From assembly GCF_046736345.1 (NCBI RefSeq), contig NZ_CP157210.1, forward strand, positions 2,728,001 through 2,792,000: a stretch of 64,000 nt of DNA, in the 5' to 3' direction. Source of the DNA: Hyphococcus formosus. Its GTDB lineage: Bacteria > Pseudomonadota > Alphaproteobacteria > Caulobacterales > Parvularculaceae. Both the position numbers and the translations under genes were made by a program. Of this stretch, positions 16,112 to 25,138 are shown piece by piece. Each line of letters opens with the position of its first letter. The first letter of the stretch is position 1. Below the pieces are notes generated by a model, which was given only the letters and a program-made list of their open reading frames with translations, had not been told where the DNA came from and made no database searches.

Positions 16112-16555
16112 ATGCCTGGTTCCAGTCGATTTGCCGTTGCTGTTCATATCCTGACCTTGATGGCGCTAGAGCGTCCCAAGCCGCAAACATCCGATCGTCT
16201 GGCGGAGAGTGCGAACACCAATCCCGCGGTCATTCGGCGCTTGCTGGGCGCGCTATCGCAGGCCGGTTTGACCCATTCCCGACTTGGCAAGGGCGGCGGT
16301 TCCACGCTCGCGCGCGGGCCAAAGAAAATCAGCCTTTTAGAGATTTACGAAGCGGTCGAAGAGCCCGGCCTATTGGGGATGCCCCGGACTGCGCCAGATC
16401 GGGCCTGCCCGGTCGGTCGCCATATCGAAGATAGTCTGACGGTGATTGCTGAACGGGCCGAGCAGGCGTTTTTGGAACGCCTTTCCGAGGTCAATTTAAA
16501 GCAGGTGGCCAAGGAAATTGCTGCAGCAAATGCTGCAGCAAAAAGCGCAGCATAA
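16112..16555 (+). CDS. Rrf2-family transcriptional regulator
   Basis: 147 aa, winged helix-turn-helix. N-terminal part RFAVAVHILTLMALE and the recognition region NPAVIRRLLGALSQAGL followed by the wing GKGGGSTLARGPKKISLLEIYEAV are characteristic. The three cysteines that hold the Fe-S cluster in IscR/NsrR are absent; the only cysteine is in ACPVGRHIED, as in the YwnA-like branch, so a cluster is unlikely and a single-Cys redox switch is possible. GGAGG precedes the ATG. It converges with tsaD. Targets unknown. Confidence 0.88.
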   Translation: MPGSSRFAVAVHILTLMALERPKPQTSDRLAESANTNPAVIRRLLGALSQAGLTHSRLGKGGGSTLARGPKKISLLEIYEAVEEPGLLGMPRTAPDRACPVGRHIEDSLTVIAERAEQAFLERLSEVNLKQVAKEIAAANAAAKSAA

Positions 16556-16595
16556 ATTCGTTTTATCGCGCAGCATTTGGCGCAAAAAATCGCCC

Positions 16596-17699
16596 TCAGG
16601 CTTTGGGTCCCTTGCGCCCGCTGCCCAGCTTGCCGCCATCTTTGTGCGGTGCCAGCGGCCAACGCGCGCGCGGCGCTAAACCCAAGGATTCATCTAGGGT
16701 TGGCGTCATTCCGGCAGCAATTCTTTCGGCCCCGGCCCAGGCGATCATGGCACCATTATCAGTGCAATATTTCGGTGGCGGCACCATTAATTGCCATGAA
16801 TTTGCTGCGCACAAATCCTGCAGCATTTTTTTGACCGAACAATTCGCTGCAACGCCCCCGGCGACCACCAATCGGCGGTCTCCTTCGGGCGGTGAAATCA
16901 TCTCCATCGCTTTTTCTGTGCGCTGCGCCAAATGCCGTGCGGCGGCAAACTGAAATGACGCGGCGATGTCGGCAACGTCCTGACCGGTTGGTTGCTCTAT
17001 GCTTGTCGCCGCTTCGCGAATGGCGGTTTTGAGACCCGAGAATGAAAAGTCACAACCCGCCCGTTGCGCCAATGGCCGCGGAAGATCAAACCGGTTCGCG
17101 CGTCCGCCAGTTGCGGCGGCCTCCACCATCGGGCCGCCGGGCGCGCCCAGCCCCAATAGTTTCGCCGTCTTGTCAAAAGACTCGCCAGCGGCGTCGTCAA
17201 TGGTCGTCCCGAGCCGGACATAATCGCCGACGCCCCGCACATGAATGAGCTGCGTGTGACCGCCAGAGATCAGCAAAAGCAAGTAAGGAAATGCCGCCGG
17301 TTCGGTCATGCGCGCTGATAACGCATGGCCTTCGAGATGGTTGAGCGGCACGAGCGGCAAATTATGGGCAAGGGCGATTGCCTTGGCGGTGGTCAGGCCG
17401 ACCATCACGCCGCCCACCAAGCCGGGGCCCGCAGTCGCCGCGACCGCAGAGAGACGGTCAAACGGAATGCCGGCCACTGCAATGGCCCGTTCGATGGTGC
17501 TATCCAATCGCTCTACATGGCTACGGGCCGCAATTTCCGGCACGACGCCACCAAACGCCGCATGGTCATCATGTTGCGCCCAGACCTCGTTCGATAATAT
17601 CTGACAGCTTCCATCTGCGCGGCGGCAAACCACAGCCGCTGCGGTATCGTCACAGCTCGTTTCAACTCCGAGCACAAAAAGGTCGTTAGAAGTAGTCAT
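16596..17699 (-). CDS. tsaD: tRNA N6-adenosine threonylcarbamoyltransferase
   Basis: 367 aa, cytosolic member of the ASKHA/Kae1 fold. It transfers threonylcarbamoyl to A37 of ANN-decoding tRNAs together with TsaB/TsaE. The metal ligands are in NHLEGH (His 121 and His 125). Other family blocks are VLGVETSCDDT at the N-terminus, GPGLVGGVMVG, LLLISGGHTQL and, near the C-terminus, PPPKYCTDNGAMIAWAG. It is divergent from hemC over 130 bases, the usual alphaproteobacterial arrangement. The protein ends in a basic, unconserved tail (DGGKLGSGRKGPKA). Confidence 0.97.
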   Translation of the reverse strand: MTTSNDLFVLGVETSCDDTAAAVVCRRADGSCQILSNEVWAQHDDHAAFGGVVPEIAARSHVERLDSTIERAIAVAGIPFDRLSAVAATAGPGLVGGVMVGLTTAKAIALAHNLPLVPLNHLEGHALSARMTEPAAFPYLLLLISGGHTQLIHVRGVGDYVRLGTTIDDAAGESFDKTAKLLGLGAPGGPMVEAAATGGRANRFDLPRPLAQRAGCDFSFSGLKTAIREAATSIEQPTGQDVADIAASFQFAAARHLAQRTEKAMEMISPPEGDRRLVVAGGVAANCSVKKMLQDLCAANSWQLMVPPPKYCTDNGAMIAWAGAERIAAGMTPTLDESLGLAPRARWPLAPHKDGGKLGSGRKGPKA

Positions 17700-17829
17700 A
17701 GGTACGATTTGCGCATTCCGCTAAGATCAATTACGCGCTTGGACCGCAAAAGTACCCCTAAATGCAAGCGTTCAATTTCATAGAGGCCGGTACTGCCTTT
17801 TAAGCCATTTAGTTTCGAAAGAAAAACGA

Positions 17830-18801
17830 GTGTCAAATAACAACGTCTTTGCCATTGCTACCCGCCGATCGCCACTGGCTTTGGCGCAGGCCCATATGGT
17901 GCAGGCCATGGTCGCGGCTGCGCTGGGTGAGGCAGAGACTGCCGCCGAAATGGTCGCGCCGATCCGGGATTATGTCAGTTCCGGTGACCGTAATCTGGCG
18001 GGATCGCTCGCGGAAATTGGCGGCAAGGGGCTTTTCACCAAAGAAATCGAAGATGCGCTCTTGAGCGGCAATGCGCGATTTGCGGTCCATTCGATGAAAG
18101 ATATGCCCGCCATATCGCCACCGGGCCTCGTGACCGCTGCGATCCCCCGGCGCGAGGATCCGCGCGATGTTTTTCTCAGCCCCACCAGCGATAGCCCGTG
18201 GAATTTACCGCAAGGCGCAAAGATCGGCACGGCATCGGTGCGCCGGCTGGCCCAAACTTTGGGTCGCCGACCCGACCTCAAGCCGGTGACCTTGCGCGGC
18301 AATGTGGGAACGCGCCTCGACAAGCTGGATCGCGGCGATGCTGACGGGACGTTTCTGGCGCTTGCTGGGTTGCGTCGGCTCGGGCTCGAACGCCATGCGA
18401 CCTACATCATGCCGCCCGAAGAAATGTTGCCCGCGGTCGGGCAGGGGGCGCTTTGTGTTCAGGCGCGGGAAGATGACGATGAAGCGCTGGCGATTGCTGC
18501 GCGGTTTAATTGTCCCGAAACCGAAATTTGCGTCGCTGTCGAACGGGCATTCCTTGCAGGTCTTGATGGCTCTTGCCGCACGCCTATTGCGGGGCTTGCG
18601 ACCATCACGGGCGGCGAAGTGCATTTCCGCGGCGAGCTATTATCGCTCGACGGGCAAGAGCGTTTTACGACCGAGCGTAATTTTCCGTACACGGCAAATG
18701 GGATTGAGGAAGCGGCGTCCCACGGCGCAGAATCCGCAACCGAAATTCGCGATCGCGCAGGGAATGCATTTTTTGATGCGCTTGGCGGGAGCGCGGGGTG
18801 A
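17830..18801 (+). CDS. hemC: Hydroxymethylbilane synthase (porphobilinogen deaminase)
   Basis: 323 aa, GTG start. It polymerises four porphobilinogens into hydroxymethylbilane in heme synthesis. The cysteine that carries the dipyrromethane cofactor is Cys 249 in LDGSCRTPIAG. Other signatures are ATRRSPLALAQ, AEIGGKGLFTKEIE, HSMKDMP, GTASVRRLAQ and GNVGTRLDKL. The last four bases overlap the GTG start of hemD, which implies translational coupling. It is the first gene of the hemC-hemD-mic60-like-hemY-like operon. Confidence 0.97.
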   Translation: MSNNNVFAIATRRSPLALAQAHMVQAMVAAALGEAETAAEMVAPIRDYVSSGDRNLAGSLAEIGGKGLFTKEIEDALLSGNARFAVHSMKDMPAISPPGLVTAAIPRREDPRDVFLSPTSDSPWNLPQGAKIGTASVRRLAQTLGRRPDLKPVTLRGNVGTRLDKLDRGDADGTFLALAGLRRLGLERHATYIMPPEEMLPAVGQGALCVQAREDDDEALAIAARFNCPETEICVAVERAFLAGLDGSCRTPIAGLATITGGEVHFRGELLSLDGQERFTTERNFPYTANGIEEAASHGAESATEIRDRAGNAFFDALGGSAG

Positions 18802-19520
18802 GGGTCCTCATTACACGCGCCGCACCCGATGCGGAACAATTCGCAGCGCTCTGCCGCGATCAGGGGCTAACGCCGATCATATCCCCCGTTATGGAAATCG
18901 ACATTCAATCCCGCGCGGTTGATCTATCGGATAGTGATGCCCTTGCCTTTACCTCCGCAAATGGGGTGCGGGCCTTCGTTCATAATTCTGATCGCCGTGA
19001 TCTTTTGGTTTATGCGGTTGGTCCCGTGACGGGCAAGGTCGCGCGCGAGGCGGGTTTTCAGCATGTCCGTGAAGCGGGCGGTGATGTTCATCGCTTGCGT
19101 GATCATATTGTCTCCGAAAGGACTAGCTTTTCACAAACGTTATTGCATGTCGCTGGCAAGGACCGGGCGGGCGATCTCGTTCAGCTGTTGAAGTACGAAA
19201 ATATTTCGGCCCGGCGCGAGACGCTTTATGCCGCCAATGCCGTTTCAACGCTTTCCGATGATGTGATCGCGCAATTGCGCGCTGACCCACCGGTCGAGTG
19301 GGCGACATTTTTTTCGCCGCGAACTGCCGCGTTGTTTTTGGAACTCGCGGCGAAAGCGGGCGTTTTAGAAAAGCTGAAAAAAATACGGGCAGCATGTTTG
19401 AGCGATGCGGTCGCAGCGCGAGCAGGATCGGCCAATTGGCACACATTGCACATTGCGCCTGACTATTCCGCGACGAGTCTTTTGCAGATGATTCTGCATT
19501 CCAATGCGGGTTCTGCTTGA
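18798..19520 (+). CDS. hemD: Uroporphyrinogen-III synthase
   Basis: 240 aa, cytosolic. It cyclises hydroxymethylbilane with inversion of ring D. The sequence is weakly conserved in this family, but the layout fits: RVLITRAAPDAEQFAALC at the start, ALAFTSANGVRAF in the first domain, VGPVTGKVAREAGF, and in the second domain ATFFSPRTAALFLELA and ACLSDAVAARA. The GTG start overlaps the hemC stop (GTGA). Its position right after hemC supports the assignment more than identity does. Confidence 0.93.
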   Translation: MRVLITRAAPDAEQFAALCRDQGLTPIISPVMEIDIQSRAVDLSDSDALAFTSANGVRAFVHNSDRRDLLVYAVGPVTGKVAREAGFQHVREAGGDVHRLRDHIVSERTSFSQTLLHVAGKDRAGDLVQLLKYENISARRETLYAANAVSTLSDDVIAQLRADPPVEWATFFSPRTAALFLELAAKAGVLEKLKKIRAACLSDAVAARAGSANWHTLHIAPDYSATSLLQMILHSNAGSA

Positions 19521-19579
19521 GCGTAGGCCGTCCGGCGCTTATCTAGGATAGGTCGCAACATCGCTAAAGGGAGTACCGC

Positions 19580-21079
19580 GTGAGCCAGGACGACAATAAG
19601 CCCGATCAAAAGGATAGCGAGAACGCGATACCCGAAGTCGAGGCGGAAGTCGTCAGCGATGATGAAACTGTCTCGCCCGCTTTTGACGACGAACCGGTCA
19701 CCGAAGAAGAAAAGATTTCTGAAGCGGAGGAAAGCGCGGCGGAACCCGCAAAGCGCAAATCCACTTTAACGCCGGGCGTCATTCTTTTTATTGCTTTTGC
19801 CATCGCGGCGCTCATCGCTTTTGGCTATTGGCGAATGCAATCGGACCCCGCGGATGAAACAGCGCAGACACCCGTAGCGACACCGGCCGTCGATGATGAC
19901 CCAACGGACGAAGAGGCTAGGAGCCAAGACGAGCCCGCTACGACGGATAAGACCTCGAACCTTCCGGCAGACGACCTAAAGCCAGAGCCGACCGAAGCGG
20001 AAGCAGACGACACATTCTTGCCGCCGGTGGGCGATGACGCGGCGAAGCTCGAAAACAATTTCGGTGATGAGGCCAAGACGCCAGCCCCGACCGAGGCGCA
20101 GCCAGAAGAAACACCTGATCCGTCAACGGAGCAAGACGAGGCGATTGCGCCGACCGAGGAAGCCCAGGTCGAGCAAACGCAGGCCGAGGAAGCCCAGAAC
20201 GAGGATCGTGACCCGGCTGAGGATCTCGGCGAGGATGTTGTCGCGTCAGAGGATGTGCCGGAAGCGGCACCGGCGGATAGTGAACCCGCTGAAAGTGAGC
20301 CCGAACAATCTGCTGCGGTGATTGATGCGCCTCAGCCAGATAATACGTATCAAGAAGAAATCGCGGCGCTGAAAGATGAATTCAGCCAGCAAACCGATCG
20401 GTTGAACGCAGCATTGACTGCTGAGCGCGAGAAAAATGATGCGTTACTTGGCGAAATAAATGCCTTGCGGCAGGACCTTTCATCGGCGCTCTCATCGCGC
20501 GATGCACAAATAGACCGCGAGCTTAGTGAGCTTCGCGCCGCAGTTGTTGATCTGCGTGAGCGCCAGCCAAAAATTACGCCGGAACAAATCAAGGCTGGGT
20601 TGTCTCTCGATACATTAAAGCTCGCAATCGATCGGGGCACCCCTTATGCGACTGAGCTGGCCGATGTCACTGCGCTCGCGCCGGATCTTACCGCACCTTT
20701 AAGCCGCCATGCGCAAACGGGTATTCCTACGATTGCTGAATTGCGCGACCGTTTTGATGCCGCCGCACGAAAAGCTATCGCGGCGGATGCGCAAGCCAAC
20801 GCCGGTAGCGGTGTCGCCGGTGTGATGGCGCGCGCAAAGAATATCATTTCGGTACGCCCCGCAGAGCCGCGCGCGGGCGACAGCGCGGCAGCCATTATTT
20901 CGCGGGCCGATGCGGCCCTTGATGATGGTGATGTCGCTTATGCGCTGATCGAGATCGAAAAACTTTCCGATGCCGCACAGGAAAGCATGAAGGATTGGAT
21001 TGCCGACGCGACCGCGCGCGCCAATGCATCTGCAACGCTTCGGGCGCTTGACGCCCGTTTGGCAAATGCGGTGGAGTAA
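19580..21079 (+). CDS. Mitofilin/Mic60-like membrane protein (COG4223 type)
   Basis: 499 aa. Cytoplasmic acidic N-terminus (residues 1-60, very Glu/Asp-rich), one membrane span at about 65-85 (GVILFIAFAIAALIAFGYW), a long acidic Glu/Pro/Ala-rich low-complexity stretch (about 90-250), a coiled coil at about 255-325 and a helical C-terminal domain resembling mitofilin (about 340-499). In alphaproteobacteria such proteins are the bacterial homologues of mitochondrial Mic60, implicated in shaping intracytoplasmic membranes, and are encoded next to heme genes. GTG start, 59 bases after hemD, six bases before the HemY-like gene. The exact role in this organism is inferred. Confidence 0.87.
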   Translation: MSQDDNKPDQKDSENAIPEVEAEVVSDDETVSPAFDDEPVTEEEKISEAEESAAEPAKRKSTLTPGVILFIAFAIAALIAFGYWRMQSDPADETAQTPVATPAVDDDPTDEEARSQDEPATTDKTSNLPADDLKPEPTEAEADDTFLPPVGDDAAKLENNFGDEAKTPAPTEAQPEETPDPSTEQDEAIAPTEEAQVEQTQAEEAQNEDRDPAEDLGEDVVASEDVPEAAPADSEPAESEPEQSAAVIDAPQPDNTYQEEIAALKDEFSQQTDRLNAALTAEREKNDALLGEINALRQDLSSALSSRDAQIDRELSELRAAVVDLRERQPKITPEQIKAGLSLDTLKLAIDRGTPYATELADVTALAPDLTAPLSRHAQTGIPTIAELRDRFDAAARKAIAADAQANAGSGVAGVMARAKNIISVRPAEPRAGDSAAAIISRADAALDDGDVAYALIEIEKLSDAAQESMKDWIADATARANASATLRALDARLANAVE

Positions 21080-21085
21080 AGCATC

Positions 21086-22606
21086 ATGATCCGTATTCTG
21101 ATATTTCTATTGTGCATCTTGCTGTTTGCCGGTGCGGTCACCTATTTCGCAAGCCTAGATAGCCGTTTTACCGGTGAGGTCTTTGGCTATCACTTTGATG
21201 GTCCCTCGGGCTTGATTATTGGTGGCGCTTTTGCGCTCCTGTTGGTGACGATTTATCTGACGCACAAGATCAAGGACATTATGGGCTTGCCGGCGCGCAT
21301 TCGCGCACGGGAGGCGGAAAACAAACGCACACGCGGTGTTGCAGCCCTGACCCGCGGATTAGAGGCCGTTGCGGTCGGCGATGGTGAAGACGCAGCGCAT
21401 CATGCGCGCGTTGCCCGCCGGCTCCTTGATGATGTCGCGGTGACGCGGCTTTTAAGTGCGCAGGCAGCACAGTTGTCGGGTGATGATAAAGCCGCACAAG
21501 AAGGCTTCTCGGCCATGCTCGAAGCGCCTGAGACGGAATTTTTGGGCCTTAAAGGGCTTTATGCGCAAGCGATCAAAGCGGACGATCCCGATAAGGCGCG
21601 CGGATATGCAGAGCGCGCCTTTCAACTGCGCGCCAATGCAGATTGGGCATATCATTCCGTGTTCGAATTAGGGCTAGAGCGCGGCGCATGGGGCGATACC
21701 CGCGCAGCACTCGAGCGAGCGGAGAAAAATAAATTAATCGATCCGGAAAAAGCCCGTCGCGGAAAAGCCGCTTTGCTGACCGCCGATGCCTATGCATTAC
21801 AGACCGTGGATCGAACCACAACACTAAGCGAGCTTGAAACCGCACTTAAATATGCGCCAAGCTTTGCACCGGCGGCATTGCTTGCGGCGCGGCTTTATGG
21901 CGACGAAGGCAAGGTCGGCAAAGCTGCGAAAATCATCGAAACCGCATTCGCCGATGCCGCGCACCCGGCGCTGATTAAGCAATATGATCGTCTTTACAAA
22001 AATGAAGATAACGCAAAACGCGCAACCAAACTTCGGAAACTCGCGGAGAAAGCCCCGCAAAGTGACGAAGCAACATTGCTACGTGCGCGCGCGGCTAATC
22101 TTGAGGAAAACTGGCAAGATGCGGTGGATATCCTCGAGCCAGTATTAAGCGAAACGCCAACAGCGGCGGCATTTAGCCTGATGGCTACGGCAATAACCGA
22201 ATTACATGGCCGAGAGGCCGCGCAAGTGTGGCTTGAGCATGCGGCGAATGCACCGCGTGACCCGCGGCCCGGATCGGACGGAGAGTTCAATCTCACGCGC
22301 GTAGGTTGGGCGCGACTCGTTTGTGAATATATGGAACATGAGCGGTTGGCACCGCCGCCAGTCGAAGAATTGACCAGCAAGCTTTCGATAGAAGAAGTTC
22401 GGTTGCTTACGGCCCCGCCAATTCCAGAGCCCGAAGACGACACCAGCGCGGAGGACGACGCGGTGCCACACATCGTCGATGGTGACGCCAGCGAAGAAGA
22501 CGCGCCGAAAGATGCAGCAATCGAAGAGGAAACAGAAGAAGAGGCCTTGATCCGCACCGAAGAAGAAGCGGAGCAAGCGATCAAAGCCTCGCGCGAAGTT
22601 TCCTGA
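21086..22606 (+). CDS. HemY-like TPR membrane protein
   Basis: 506 aa. Two N-terminal membrane spans (IRILIFLLCILLFAGAVTYF and SGLIIGGAFALLLVTIYLT) are followed by a HemY_N region and TPR-type helical repeats (about 90-400; for example GLKGLYAQAIKADDPDKARG). The last 80 residues are acidic and probably disordered. HemY of this type is linked genetically to late heme synthesis but has no proven enzymatic step; it is not the protoporphyrinogen oxidase also called HemY in Gram-positives. It ends the operon and converges with the AMP-ligase gene with two bases between stops. Confidence 0.88.
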   Translation: MIRILIFLLCILLFAGAVTYFASLDSRFTGEVFGYHFDGPSGLIIGGAFALLLVTIYLTHKIKDIMGLPARIRAREAENKRTRGVAALTRGLEAVAVGDGEDAAHHARVARRLLDDVAVTRLLSAQAAQLSGDDKAAQEGFSAMLEAPETEFLGLKGLYAQAIKADDPDKARGYAERAFQLRANADWAYHSVFELGLERGAWGDTRAALERAEKNKLIDPEKARRGKAALLTADAYALQTVDRTTTLSELETALKYAPSFAPAALLAARLYGDEGKVGKAAKIIETAFADAAHPALIKQYDRLYKNEDNAKRATKLRKLAEKAPQSDEATLLRARAANLEENWQDAVDILEPVLSETPTAAAFSLMATAITELHGREAAQVWLEHAANAPRDPRPGSDGEFNLTRVGWARLVCEYMEHERLAPPPVEELTSKLSIEEVRLLTAPPIPEPEDDTSAEDDAVPHIVDGDASEEDAPKDAAIEEETEEEALIRTEEEAEQAIKASREVS

Positions 22607-22608
22607 CG

Positions 22609-24330
22609 TTATTCCGCCGCTTTTTTGGGTTCGTCTTTCTCGTCATTGGCCGCGTTTTTCTTGGCCTTCATTTCTTTCTTTTCGCGTTTCTCGAGCGCTT
22701 TTTCTTGGGCCGTCAATTTTTTCTGTTCTTTTTTGGATGGCTTTTCCGCCGGGGTATCCTTGGCGGCTTCCATCGCAATCAGGCCTTCTTCGGCGAGGGT
22801 GCGGACAGAAAGAAAATCGATTTTCCCTGTGCCGAGCACCGGAATTTCATCGACAATGACGATCTTTTTGGGGACCGCAATTTCCGGCACGCCATGGGAT
22901 TGCGCCCACGCCAATAGGAGGCCGCGCGGTGCGTCCTGGCGATCCGTAACCAGAATGATTTGCTCGCCCTTTTTCGGGTCCGGTAAGATCGCGGCTGCAT
23001 GAAGATTATCTGGCCAAACGGCTGAGGCGCAGTTTTCAACCACCGCGAGCGAAACCATTTCGCCGCCAATCTTCGCAAAGCGCTTTAAGCGACCGCGGAT
23101 CGACATATAACCCGCTTCGTCAAAAGAAACGATATCACCCGTATCGTGCCAGCCGTCCTCCGGCGGGACGACGACGCCCGGATTATCTTGCGAAAGATAT
23201 CCGTTCATGATGTTTGGCCCACGGACGAAAAGACGACCGGCCCCGTCGAGCCCCTCTACCGGGTCAAGCCGATATTCAACTGCGGGCAAGAGTTTGCCAA
23301 CGGTGCCTGAGCGGATATCGCCGGGCTGGTTTGCGGCCAAGACGGGCGATCCTTCGGTCACGCCATAGCCTTCGAGAACTTCAAAGCCAAAACGTTTTTC
23401 CGCGGCTTGACGGGTTTCATCGCGAACACGTTCTGCGCCGCAAACGGCAATCCGCAAAGATGACATGCCGCCATCCGCGCTGGCGCGCATATATTGCGAT
23501 AAAAACGTATCGGTTGCGAACAACACCGTAGAGCCGGTTTCAAAAATCCGCTTAGGGATGATTTTGGTTTGTAAGGGCGAGGGGTGGAATACAACCGGAT
23601 AGCCGTTCAATATCGGCCATAAAGCACCAGCGGTGAGCCCGTAACAATGGAATGTCGGCAGCGGATTGAAGAATATATCCGTTGGCAATAGGTCAACATG
23701 GGCCGAAATCTGTTCGATATTTGCGATAATGTTCCGGTGCGACAGAACCACGCCTTTGGGGATGCCTTCCGTGCCTGAAGTGAACAGAATGACGCCCGGC
23801 GCGTCCGGGTTCGGTGTTGAGGCGAGAATGGTCGGGAATAATGGCCCCAATAACGCCAACGCTTTGTCGCGGCCATTGATCTGTTCACGAACGTCTTCGA
23901 GATAGATGATGTCAACGGCGGCCGAAAGTTCTTCGATGAGGCTTTCAAGGCCCGCCATCTCGACGAATTTCTTGGCCGTTACAATCTTTGAAACCTGCGC
24001 CGCTTTGCATGCGCCCAGAAGGTTTTTAGAGCCCGAAGTAAAGTTCAGCATGGCTGGCACGCGCCCGCGCGACAAAAGCGCAAATAACGCGATGACCGCC
24101 CCGGCGCTTGTGGGCAATAGGATGCCGACATGTTCATTATGATGGGTCAGGCGACCGAGTGCGCCACCCAGCGCGAAAGCGCCGCGTGTGATTTCTTTGA
24201 AGGTGAGCTTGCGCCCATCACCATCCGTAATCGCAACTTTGTCTGATTTTTGACGCGCTGCATTTTCGAGATATGCCTGAAAAATTGCGCGGCGTGAGCG
24301 GCGTTCTATGCGCCGTACTGGATCACCCAT
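22609..24330 (-). CDS. AMP-dependent acyl-CoA / acyl-ACP ligase (Aas C-domain-like)
   Basis: 573 aa. Adenylate-forming enzyme that activates a fatty acid with ATP and passes it to CoA or ACP. Motifs: the P-loop ILFTSGTEGIPKGV at about residue 181-194, FGFEVLEGYGVTEGSPV, and the hinge DGWHDTGDIVSFDEAGYMS with GRLKRFAKIGGEMVS. The segment MLNFTSGSKNLLGACKAA resembles the acyl-ACP synthetase half of Aas. The last 45 or so residues are an unusual Lys/Glu-rich tail (KKEQKKLTAQEKALEKREKK). ATG 24330 was preferred over GTG 24363, with AGG upstream. Substrate chain length unknown. Confidence 0.88.
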   Translation of the reverse strand: MGDPVRRIERRSRRAIFQAYLENAARQKSDKVAITDGDGRKLTFKEITRGAFALGGALGRLTHHNEHVGILLPTSAGAVIALFALLSRGRVPAMLNFTSGSKNLLGACKAAQVSKIVTAKKFVEMAGLESLIEELSAAVDIIYLEDVREQINGRDKALALLGPLFPTILASTPNPDAPGVILFTSGTEGIPKGVVLSHRNIIANIEQISAHVDLLPTDIFFNPLPTFHCYGLTAGALWPILNGYPVVFHPSPLQTKIIPKRIFETGSTVLFATDTFLSQYMRASADGGMSSLRIAVCGAERVRDETRQAAEKRFGFEVLEGYGVTEGSPVLAANQPGDIRSGTVGKLLPAVEYRLDPVEGLDGAGRLFVRGPNIMNGYLSQDNPGVVVPPEDGWHDTGDIVSFDEAGYMSIRGRLKRFAKIGGEMVSLAVVENCASAVWPDNLHAAAILPDPKKGEQIILVTDRQDAPRGLLLAWAQSHGVPEIAVPKKIVIVDEIPVLGTGKIDFLSVRTLAEEGLIAMEAAKDTPAEKPSKKEQKKLTAQEKALEKREKKEMKAKKNAANDEKDEPKKAAE

Positions 24331-24442
24331 GACTGTACCTGTTTGTTTCCTAGCCCCGTCCACATCCTATGGTAGGGGCGCAAAAATTGCCAGAAGCCAA
24401 TCGTGGCCGGTAGCCAAGGGGATTCGCAGAAGTTCTTGGGTC

Positions 24443-25138
24443 CTATAACGCGCCGGAAATTTCCCTGACAATGTCGCGCGCTGCTTTGGCCGGGTCGCTA
24501 TTGGCGATGATAGGGCGACCAACCACCAACTGATCCGCGCCTGCGGCGATCGCGCTTGCAGGAGTTACCACTCGTTTTTGATCGTCCATCGCACTGCCGG
24601 CGGGCCGCACGCCGGGCGTTACGATTTTTAACGCATCCCCAAAACGAGACCGGATGGCTTTGGCTTCCTTCGCAGATGCAACAACGCCATCGGCACCGGC
24701 TTCCGCCGCAAATTCTGCGCGCTTCAACACAAGATCTTCCAGACGCATGTCGATCCCGGCTTTGGTCAGACTGGCCTGATCGAGACTGGTCAACACGGTG
24801 ACGGCAAGAATTTTCAAACGCGGATCATCGCCTCGTCCCTGGACCGCACCTTCCAAAACATCCGGCTCGGCGTGAACGGTTAAATAATCACCCCCAAGGG
24901 CGGCAACGCTTTTCACGCCTCGCTCGACCGTTGCGCCGATGTCGTGAAACTTAAAGTCGAGAAACACTTTCTTGCCCGCGTCTGATAAACGCGATGCGAG
25001 GTCAAGCCCGCCAATCGGCATGAGCTGATAGCCGATTTTATAAAAGCTGCCTGCGTCACCGATCGCATCAATGGCGCGCTGCGCGTCTTCAACAGACGGC
25101 AGGTCAAGCGCGATAATCAGGCGGTCATTCGGGGTCAT
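24443..25138 (-). CDS. pyrF: Orotidine 5'-phosphate decarboxylase
   Basis: 231 aa TIM-barrel enzyme for the last step of UMP synthesis. The catalytic tetrad region is KVFLDFKFHDIGATVERG (Asp-Lys-x-x-Asp). The C-terminal phosphate-binding part has VTPGVRPAG and ADQLVVGRPI. The length is normal. Its ATG overlaps the nth stop by four bases (ATGA), so nth and pyrF are translated from one message. The combination has no evident metabolic logic. Confidence 0.97.
   Translation of the reverse strand: MTPNDRLIIALDLPSVEDAQRAIDAIGDAGSFYKIGYQLMPIGGLDLASRLSDAGKKVFLDFKFHDIGATVERGVKSVAALGGDYLTVHAEPDVLEGAVQGRGDDPRLKILAVTVLTSLDQASLTKAGIDMRLEDLVLKRAEFAAEAGADGVVASAKEAKAIRSRFGDALKIVTPGVRPAGSAMDDQKRVVTPASAIAAGADQLVVGRPIIANSDPAKAARDIVREISGAL

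Noticed and set aside
16510..16550. Near-perfect repeat GCTGCAGCAAAT/GCTGCAGCAAAA
   Set aside because: It lies within the coding end of the Rrf2 gene and encodes an Ala/Asn/Lys tail; simple repeat of Ala codons.
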